Below are positions 57,089-64,000 of a stretch of 64,000 nt of DNA, piece by piece. The number at the start of each line of letters is the position of its first letter. The stretch's first letter is position 1. Position numbers and translations under genes: made by a program. This DNA comes from Prorocentrum cordatum (Eukaryota > Sar > Dinophyceae > Prorocentrales > Prorocentraceae), in assembly GCA_963575745.1 (NCBI GenBank), contig CAUYUJ010018545.1, positions 60,249 to 124,248 of the forward strand. The letters are read 5' to 3'. Below the pieces are notes generated by a model, which did not search any database, had not been told where the DNA came from, and was given only the letters and a program-made list of their open reading frames with translations.

Positions 57089-58372
57089 TCATCTGTAGCC
57101 TGGGCTCTTGCACGCCCGCTCCGGGTCGGGATCTGCGAGCGTCTGCTCGAGAGTCGCGCTGGGGCCAGAGGTCACCGGCGCCTCCAGGCCAGTCACGGCC
57201 AGCTCGCACGAGACGTTGTACGTCCAGGGCATGCTCGGCCAGCAGTCCTTGCAGTGAGACACGATGCACCAGCGTCCCTCGCCTCCAGGTGTCCCGCTGG
57301 CATAGCACCTGCCGTCCACGAAGGGCAGGTAGTCGTCACCATCTCGATCTCCTGCTTCGAACGTCCTCTCGCGAAAAGGGATCTTATTTCCGGTGAGCGT
57401 GAACAACACAATCTGCTCCGTGTTTTTGGACTCCGCCAAGCGCAACAGGAAGAGGTCGAGGTGATCGTTGTTATTGACGGCCAGCATGGAATGATATATG
57501 GTGCCCAAGCTCTTCTCGAGATACTCGCGCGGGAGCGCCATCACTTTATCATTGACGCCACCCCACCAACTACAATGCTTGAGGGTGACTTCTCTGATTG
57601 ATAGGAGCTTCTGCGGCACCACAGGACGCAATGCGATGGTGTCGTCGCGGACCTTTACTACGATGTCGTATAGTTTGCCCCCTGAAGACTCCTCGCTCTT
57701 TTTGATAAGATCCGCACAATCATTCAGGTGTCTCATTTGGCCGAAATTGTTGGAAATTGTCGACCTCCGTGAATCTTCTGACATGCTGTGCAAATCTTTG
57801 TACAAATGCGGCCACCTCTTCAGGTTGACATTCACGCCCGAATGGTTCTCGAACACTCCATCTCTGAAATACGGTGCAAACGCTGCTCTTACCCCATCCG
57901 CGTCCAGCTCCGAACCGCGGCAGGTAACTTCGACGTCTGATGTTGCAGCGTTGAAGAAGTGCCCGTCACCGCCGATCTCCAGAGACAAGAACACATCTAC
58001 CTTTGTAAACTTTGACAATGGTTCGATTATATTACGGCTCTTGCTCTCAATCTCCAACCGCGACAGTTGGCCCACGATGCACAATGCTGCTCCAAGGCTA
58101 GAGTTAGACGCACTCTGAGTGTGAAGGGGATTAATGGGTCTGGGTATGAGCGAGAGAGCAGCTACCACGCTGAGAACAACGGCCACGCCCAGAACAGCCA
58201 CTGCGAAAAGATTCCCAACACGTCTGCAATGCGCGGCTGCCAAATCATCCTCGACGTGCCCGCCTGCACAGACCAACTGATGCCGATAAAAAGGGACAAC
58301 AACTTCCGCGTCGCCGTCCCGTGAGTGAGACACGATGCTCTTCCCAGTCATGGCCTGCACGACGTGGTCCAA
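57089..58372 (-). CDS. Single-pass membrane protein of a dinoflagellate-expanded family (retrogene)
   Basis: A 427-residue protein, intact from ATG to stop. It has a short N-terminal region, a probable transmembrane segment at about 54-75 (LFAVAVLGVAVVLSVVAALSL), then a large domain probably in the lumen or outside (type II topology). Recognisable stretches are AALCIVGQLSRLEIESKSRNI (95-115), MRHLNDCADLI (213-223), YDIVVKVRDDTIALRPV (235-251), WWGGVNDKVMALPREYLEKSLG (269-290) and a Cys-rich end GRWCIVSHCKDCWPS (366-380). From memory, similar proteins are numerous in dinoflagellates and look glycosyltransferase-like, but the function is unknown. The start follows the spliced-leader relic by about 110 nt; Met8 is an alternative start. 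No introns are visible, as expected for a retrogene. Confidence 0.85.
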   Translation of the reverse strand: MDHVVQAMTGKSIVSHSRDGDAEVVVPFYRHQLVCAGGHVEDDLAAAHCRRVGNLFAVAVLGVAVVLSVVAALSLIPRPINPLHTQSASNSSLGAALCIVGQLSRLEIESKSRNIIEPLSKFTKVDVFLSLEIGGDGHFFNAATSDVEVTCRGSELDADGVRAAFAPYFRDGVFENHSGVNVNLKRWPHLYKDLHSMSEDSRRSTISNNFGQMRHLNDCADLIKKSEESSGGKLYDIVVKVRDDTIALRPVVPQKLLSIREVTLKHCSWWGGVNDKVMALPREYLEKSLGTIYHSMLAVNNNDHLDLFLLRLAESKNTEQIVLFTLTGNKIPFRERTFEAGDRDGDDYLPFVDGRCYASGTPGGEGRWCIVSHCKDCWPSMPWTYNVSCELAVTGLEAPVTSGPSATLEQTLADPDPERACKSPGYR

Positions 58373-58483
58373 CGCCCGCCCCAGCGAGAATTTGATTTAG
58401 CACTGGTCCCTCTCTAGAGCGTAGCAGGCATGAGCCTGCAGCACCCACACACACGTCATGCTTGAGTGACTTGGGCCAGCGGA

Positions 58484-58504
58484 CTTGAGCCAAAATGACT
58501 ACGG
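58484..58504 (-). other. DinoSL relic of the retrogene
   Basis: The minus strand matches the 21-nt leader core with a single change (CCGTAGTCATTTTGG instead of CCGTAGCCATTTTGG). It ends exactly at the right target duplication. Downstream, TGGCCCAAG and CACTCAAG could be decayed older leaders, but this is weak. Confidence 0.9.
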
Positions 58505-58520
58505 ATCCCCTAACAGCGCT
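58505..58520. repeat. Target-site duplication, right copy
   Basis: ATCCCCTAACAGCGCT, directly abutting the spliced-leader relic. Removing the insertion rejoins GGATCCACT-ATCCCCTAACAGCGCT-TGTGCAGC. Confidence 0.85.
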
Positions 58521-58604
58521 TGTGCAGCTAAGGTGGCTCCTCAGAGTGTTCGCGCGCTCTCCTGCTTCTGATCCGCCTTCGCATTCGGCGTCATCGTCTA
58601 GCTG

Positions 58605-59930
58605 TTCGTGATCTTCGTCCTCGTCGTCGTCCTCCTCCTCCGCATTCACGCAGTCCTCCTTCTCGCCATCGCCCTCTCGCTTCCACTACCCCTCCTCTTC
58701 CTCCTCCTCCTCCTCCTTCTCCTCCTCCTTCTCCTCCTCCGCCTCCTCCTCCTCATCTTCCTCCTCCTCATCTTCGTCCTCGTCCTCTTCCTCGTTTTGA
58801 TCCTCCTGGTCATCCTCCCCCTTCTCCTCCCCCTCCTCCTCCTCCTCCTCCTCCTCCTCCTCCTTCTCATCCTCGTCCTCCTCCTCCTCCTCCTCTTCAT
58901 CCTCATCCTCATCCTCATCATCCGCCTCCTCCTCCTCGTCCTCCTCTTTCTCTTCTTCGTTTTCATCATCAGCGTCATCAGCATCAGCATCGACAGCATC
59001 ATCATCACCATCAGCATCATTATCATCATCAGCATCATCAGCATCATCAACAGCATCATCATAATCATCATCATAAACATCAGCATAAACATCATCAGCA
59101 TCAGCATCATCATCAGCAACAGCATCAGCATCGTCAGCGTCAGCATCATCAGCAACATCATCATCAGCACCACCGTCATCCTCATCATCATCCTAGTCAT
59201 CATCATCGTCAGTATCATCATCACCATCCGTATCATCAGCAGATGCATCATTCTCGGCGGCATCATAAGCAGCATCAACATTGTCAGCATCATCATCAGC
59301 ATTCCATCAGCATCATCATCAGCATCAGCAGCAGCTTCAGCATCATCAACTGCATCAACCTCATCATCATCAGAAACAGCACCATCAGCATTGTCAGCAT
59401 CATCAGCATTGTCATCGCCATCAGCAGCATTACCCTCATCATCATCATCATCATCAGCAGCAGCATCATCACCACCACCACCACCACCACCACCATCAGC
59501 ATCATCAGCATCATCAGCATCAGCATCAGCATCGTCATCAGCATAATCAGCATCATCATCATACTCATCATCAGCAACAGCATCATCATCAGCATCCTCA
59601 GCATCAGCACCATCATCAGCAGAAGGATCAGCATCCTCATCAGCAGCAGCAGCAGCATCATGGTCAGCATATTCATCATCATCAGCAGCATCAACATCGT
59701 CAGCATCATCAGACACATCATCAGCATCAGCATCATCAACAGCATCTTCATCATCAGCAGCATCATCGTCAGCATCCTCATCAGCATCATCATCAGCATC
59801 ACCACCATCGACATCATCGTCATCATCAGCATCATCATCAGCAGCAGCATCAGCAGCATCATCAGTTTCCCTCCTTCTCCTCGTCCTTCTCCCCCCTCCT
59901 CCTCCTCCTCCTCCTCCTCATCCGCCCCCG
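58605..59930 (+). repeat. Compound TCC then CAT microsatellite (1.3 kb)
   Basis: TCC/TTC units to about 58965, CAT with CAG, CGT and ACC interruptions to about 59868, then a short TCC run. Frames here are shadows. Confidence 0.98.
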
Positions 59931-60569
59931 CAAGTGCTCTCGGCTTGGGCACACCCCTACCCACACACATTCGAGAACGTAGCCTACCAGCCCTCTTGCA
60001 CTTCGTGATTGTGTCATGTTCTGCTAAAGTTGCATTGCATCTCACTACTGCATCGATAACATCAGTACGGCGGCCACTGGCCTCATCCATGATGCAGCAC
60101 GTCTCAGTCTTGCAATACAATCCTCTCTCATCCAGCTGCTCTGCTAGGTTGCAGGAGATGGTCCTCAGAACAAAAGACATGAACTTCGTCTGTCTGAATG
60201 GAACCTCAACAAGGCTCGGAGGTTGTCCAGTGGAAGCGTGCAGGACCTACTAGATGGTGTATTTCGCATGGGTGGAAGAGGGGGCCCTACTCGAATCGCT
60301 CGGCTGGCTGCGCAATCATCCTAGGCCCTCGGATCCCAAAAACAAAACGTTAAATCGGTATGGACGGCCTCACAAAGCGCTGCTGGTCGAGGCCTCGCAC
60401 TGCATGTGAAAAGAATACAGTTCGACATCGTTGTGTGCAGCCTGTACGCCTGTACGTTCCTCTTCCTCCCCATCATGCGCGCCAGCTCCCAGCATATCAA
60501 AGGACTTGCGATATCCTCATATCGTGGCTACGTACACTACCCATACGGAGCGCGCACTAATGTCTAACA

Positions 60570-61136
60570 ATGGTTTGTCTTGATCTGAATTCAGGCTTTG
60601 GACTACAACTACAGGACGGACAGGAGGCATGGCAGCGTATCCAGTCTAAGTGCATCGGCGAGGTCTCTCCCGCAAGACGACAGCGTTATGCAGCAGACGC
60701 ACTACTTCCGCTACTCGACCAGCTAGATCTCATCCCGATCAGCACGTTCAGAGGAGCCGGACCCACCTTTTACAGCTCGACAGGTTCCACTTCGCAGCTA
60801 GACTTCAGCCTTATACCTAGATGCTTGCTGACATCAGAAACAAGTGCAGGGCCTCTCAGAAGATTAGCGACAGAGCTTCAGACTATTCCGTCACGATATC
60901 GTCGAGACCGTATTCCAGTTCACGTTCGATTACAGAATTCATTGGAATCTATCCTAGGCCTTGCCACGCATATGATTTCTGTTATTCGACATGGATTTGC
61001 ATACCAACCCATCAAATGGAACAGAGGAGCATTTATGGAGGCTTTACGAAAAGGAACACATCGCGCGGAATTTCTCAATGCAGCGGAAAGCCGATTGAAA
61101 GACGAAGCAGAACAGCATCAACACATTCGACCATAA
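60570..61136 (+). pseudogene. APE endonuclease C-terminal part of element 5
   Basis: The frame reads CLDLNSGFGLQLQ (GDLNxxxG-type motif with Asp and Asn kept), then LLDQLDLIPISTFRGAGPTFYSSTGSTSQLDFSLIPRCLL, the typical PT[FY]...SxxDF ending. The N-terminal APE motifs lie upstream in other frames (LLESLGWLRNHPRP and IVVCSLYACTFLFLP), so the domain is broken by frameshifts. Confidence 0.7.
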
Positions 61137-62291
61137 GAACAGACTCCGAACCATGAATGGGCATATCTCTTGCAAGTGTTAGCACCAGAGGGATAACGAT
61201 GTTTCACTTCCAGCGTGGAGCCAGCAGAAGGATACAAACAGCGAGCAGATCAAGTACTACAACTACTCCAGCAACGACGGGAACGTCGACATCAGCTATC
61301 GGCACTCGCAGAACAACAACCCGATGATGGGACGTCTAACATCGGATGCAGGCCACACGCCACGCCGCCTTGTCGCCACACCCCCGAGCAGGACAGCACG
61401 CTTGTCCCTCAAATGAACTCCCAGGGCCCCAGTCCTGACATTGCTCCCTGCAGGAGCTCTCAGAGGCAGCAACCAAAGAACTCCAGAGAGTGGGACCTCA
61501 GCCTCGATGAGCGGGAAGCCGAACTATGTGAACAACTCAGAGTGTTAACTTCAGCGACAGCTACGGCGACGACATCTTGTGGCATGGCGAGAAGATGTAA
61601 CTCAGGAGCTCCTCCAAGCATACCAACAAGGACGTAAAGCAGAAGTGGCGCGCCTTTCCTGATTACTTTCAGCACGAGGAACAGGCCCAAGGAAGAGAAA
61701 CTACAAGCGAGTTGTATCAGCACGTCCCACTTCGACGGATGTATGGCAGCATCTTCAAAAATCTTGTGGCGAAGGCGGCATGGAGGCCACCATCATCCTC
61801 AGCTGGGAAGCTCATGTTGATGCTTATCTCTACGGACCCGAAGGATTGGAGAATGCAGATCTCACCTCGCCGTGGTCACAGCAAGGACTAGATTGAGCGC
61901 GCGACAAGCTCGAGCTGATTGCATAACATTTCAGAGTCGCCCCAAAGAGAAAAGCAGCGCCACCATGGTCACTACCCTTGGAATGTGTTTGGATGTTACT
62001 TCACCCGTATAGACGAACTTCGCGCAGGTTCAGAGGACTCGGCTACGAACAACCCAAGATCGACCTGCGTGAGACGCGAACGTTCCTCAAATGTATGATG
62101 TACAAGATCTACAGAACAAGTGAAGTACCTCTAAAATGGAACTTATCCAATAGCGTAGCTACCAGTGGAGATGATGGGGCAGAACTCAGTCCAAAAAAAA
62201 ACGTTGGCCTACGAGAAGGTACTCACAACGGAAATGAAGGCGCACAACTACCTGATCAACCCAAGCAAGAACGAGAGCGTGGTGACTGTAT

Positions 62292-62723
62292 TTGGTCCGA
62301 GCTCACAGTTGCATCGCAGAAGATTTCGAGACGGACAGCTTCCCTTGGCAGGTCGGTCCCAAGATCGAGCACGACGACTGGGAGGAAGTGTTCGAGCAGA
62401 CGCTTCTTTTTGCAAGTGAACTTCCATGCAGATATCAGATCGCCCCACCAGTTTCAGCCGAGCTAGCAGATTATCGATGTGCAGTTCCAGGTTGTAACAG
62501 AGCATTCCACAGCAAGCGAGAGCTTCTGGCACATCTTCAAAATCACCATGGACTTCGCTCGATATTAGAATTAGCAGTATGTTCAAACCAGTGTTTCGTT
62601 TGCGAAAGCGTTTTCGAATCCAGGAACTCGGCCTACAAGCATGCGGTCGAAAGTTTCAAGACGGGTGTGTGTGTGTGTATTCTAGAACCTCGACATACCG
62701 GCCCAATGGTCAGTCTACCCTAA
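62292..62723 (+). pseudogene. C2H2-type zinc-finger tail of element 5
   Basis: A 143-codon frame with two finger-like units: CAVPGCNRAFHSKRELLAHLQNHH and CFVCESVFESRNSAYKHAVES. Zinc fingers after the RT are known in several dinoflagellate LINE proteins and probably bind nucleic acid. A third Cys pair (LTCPLCEAQEET) continues in the next frame from about 62720. Confidence 0.65.
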
Positions 62724-62813
62724 CATGTCCGCTTTGCGAGGCTCAAGAGGAAACATCTCGGCAGCTTCTCTTCCGCATACGACCGCATTTCACACTCCTA
62801 CCTGTCGTGGACG

Positions 62814-63593
62814 ATGGAGGCAGTAGTGGCTCACGACTGGTTCATGGCGCCCAAAGGGAAACGCAAAGCAAATGGAGAGCAGGAACAAGCACCACAGGAC
62901 AAGCTCGGCAGGCTCCAAAAGGAGGTACTCGACAACAAGGAGGGCGAAGGATCGGCACTGGCAGCGTTGATAACTATACTATGCCGCCTCGCATTGCACA
63001 ACAGTCGCGAGTTAGCAGAGCTCATCGGCGCCCACTACACATGCTATTTGGTTCCGCCTACGGCAGGGCTGGTGGAGAAAATGCAGGCTGCAGGCCACGA
63101 TTTCAATACCAAAAGCAAGGAGGCAGGCCAAGATCACGGATTGGGACCTCCATGGCCTCACATATTCATGGGACTTCTACACTACCTCGTCAACACGGCG
63201 GACAACATCCCAGTCCCCAGCAAGATGACGCTGATGGTCTACTGGAACAACATGGCCAAGATGAACCAGGCGACGGCGCTCCGCACAGTTCACGAACACG
63301 TTCGGCTTCTTCGTGTGAGGGGATGCCACCTCGACAAGAAGCAGCACTCGGAGCCCCAGCGGTACAAGTTCCAGCACCTCGTGGCGCCGGCTCTCCAGAC
63401 CACCAAGATCAAGGATCAGGACACGGAGCTGCCGACTCGTCACGAGGCGGTCGCCCGGGCGGTGGAGGCGCAGGGGGGCAAGTTCAAGCCAGGATCGGCG
63501 CCGAGAGGCGCCATGGAGAGGGACGCAGAGAACCTACTGGGCCGGATCGGACTATCCCACGACGCCGTCCAGAAGCAGGTGCACAAGAAATAG
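62814..63593 (+). CDS. Terminal ORF of element 5, 259 residues, intact
   Basis: An unbroken 259-codon frame starting MEAVVAHDWFMAPKGKRKANG; Met11 (MAPKGKRK) is a plausible true start. After the basic N-terminus comes a helical region (LALHNSRELAELIGAHYTCYLVPP), a middle part with GLGPPWPHIFMGLLHYLV, and a C-terminus with KFKPGSAPRGAMERDAENLLGRI. I recall similar proteins, with LxNSRE and PRxxxERE-like motifs, after the RT part of dinoflagellate LINEs. Function unknown, soluble, no membrane segment. It is intact while every upstream part of the element is broken. Confidence 0.6.
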   Translation: MEAVVAHDWFMAPKGKRKANGEQEQAPQDKLGRLQKEVLDNKEGEGSALAALITILCRLALHNSRELAELIGAHYTCYLVPPTAGLVEKMQAAGHDFNTKSKEAGQDHGLGPPWPHIFMGLLHYLVNTADNIPVPSKMTLMVYWNNMAKMNQATALRTVHEHVRLLRVRGCHLDKKQHSEPQRYKFQHLVAPALQTTKIKDQDTELPTRHEAVARAVEAQGGKFKPGSAPRGAMERDAENLLGRIGLSHDAVQKQVHKK

Positions 63594-63600
63594 CACGGCT

Positions 63601-64000
63601 GATTACGATACATGGACCTGAACGGGTGGTGAAGATACTGCAAAAAGGATACCTGAATGATGAGGCTCTTGCCCAAATGCAGCGCGCTTCCGCCAGGCCT
63701 ATATTAGAATACAAAGCTGGTGCTATTTGTTTTGTATGTTTCATCATGTCGGTACCCCTGTGGAGCCCAGTATGGATATGACAACACTGCTTCAGAGATC
63801 CTCCAGGGTCGACTTATGAACAGTGACCTCTCACTTTCCTCGGTCGAGTCCCCCTCCCCCTTCCCCCTGCTCGCTCCGCCCCCTCCTCCTCCTCGAATGT
63901 CTGAACCCAGACCTGACAGCACCCAGAAAGGAACACACTGTAGGATTGCGACTCCTTAGCTCGCACCTGGAGCTCTCAGGGGATACGAGGTGCCGCTGGA
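63601..64000. other. No gene recognised
   Basis: 3' side of element 5 and unique sequence. Nothing further recognised before the window ends. Confidence 0.5.

Larger units (their letters stand above)
56707..58504 (-). mobile_element. DinoSL-headed retrogene insertion (1798 bp)
   Basis: The segment between two perfect 16-bp direct repeats. Its minus-strand 5' end is the first base of a spliced-leader relic, and it contains one uninterrupted gene. That is the structure expected of a processed, trans-spliced mRNA inserted by LINE machinery. No poly(A) is seen at the 3' end (plus-strand GTGTTGTTTGC next to the left duplication), so the tail was lost or never copied. Confidence 0.85.
60085..63600 (+). 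mobile_element. Decayed LINE with deleted RT core (element 5)
   Basis: Ordered plus-strand pieces: APE N-terminal part (QHVSVLQYNPLSSSCSARLQEMV, about 60090), APE middle (60300-60560), APE C-terminal part (60570-60950), a Gln/Glu-rich linker (61215-61640), a short stretch like the pre-RT region (61700-62200), C2H2-like fingers (62460-62680) and a terminal ORF (62814-63593). The RT palm motifs are not found, so a deletion between about 62200 and 62450 is likely. Confidence 0.7.

Noticed and set aside
58460-58483. Older leader relics next to the retrogene leader (TGGCCCAAG, CACTCAAG)
   Set aside because: Only 8-9 bases each with mismatches, and not distinguishable from chance.

Overview
The window looks like nuclear DNA of a dinoflagellate. 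The main evidence is the dinoflagellate spliced leader (DinoSL, CCGTAGCC...GGCTCAAG), found as genomic relics at three places (1113-1149 plus; 24278-24298 minus; 58484-58504 minus). Trans-spliced leaders are added to mRNA, so genomic copies next to coding sequence mark reverse-transcribed, reintegrated mRNAs. The very high load of trinucleotide microsatellites, the GC-rich unique sequence and the many decayed APE/RT/RNase H LINEs agree with this. I cannot name the species; a Prorocentrum-like or other free-living dinoflagellate is plausible. I see no rRNA, convincing tRNA, CRISPR or bacterial operon.

Layout. 1-1112: CAT and TCC microsatellites. 1113-7181: a near-complete LINE carrying a tandem DinoSL at its 5' end, a zinc-ribbon/coiled-coil ORF1 and a long ORF2 (APE endonuclease, reverse transcriptase, RNase H, Cys-rich tail). 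It is flanked by TCC repeats and followed by a 100-N assembly gap. 7.3-12.5 kb: no gene recognised; a cluster of small hairpins near 8.7 kb and large polypyrimidine/polypurine tracts. 12.5-26.4 kb: dispersed and tandem repeat families, including a duplicated ~740 bp block (19.5 and 25.5 kb) and a repeat rich in GGCCCAAGA. Embedded in it on the minus strand is a DinoSL-headed 5' fragment of a second LINE-like ORF (23.3-24.3 kb). 26.4-33.5 kb: mostly minisatellites (413, 75, 90 and 113 bp units), with one possible exon of a MoaA-like molybdenum-cofactor gene near 31.9 kb on the minus strand.

33.5-39.5 kb: a broken coiled-coil gene on the minus strand, then a decayed relative of the first LINE on the plus strand. 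41-45.4 kb: compound TCC/CAT microsatellites up to 1.8 kb and a ~0.6 kb repeat containing TCC. 46.4-50 kb: a third decayed RNase H LINE. 50.8-55.6 kb: a fourth decayed element of a different LINE type, interrupted by a TAC microsatellite. 56.7-58.5 kb: an apparently intact retrogene for a single-pass membrane protein of 427 residues on the minus strand, with a DinoSL at its 5' end and a perfect 16-bp target-site duplication. 58.6-59.9 kb: TCC/CAT microsatellite. 60.1-63.6 kb: a fifth LINE with a deleted RT core but an intact terminal ORF of 259 codons.

The window is therefore a retrotransposition landscape. Several LINE types supply endonuclease and RT, and trans-spliced mRNAs of both a LINE and a host-type gene have been copied back with their leaders. 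Microsatellites flank or interrupt many of the insertions. Most of the long open frames here are frame shadows of microsatellites and are not listed as genes.
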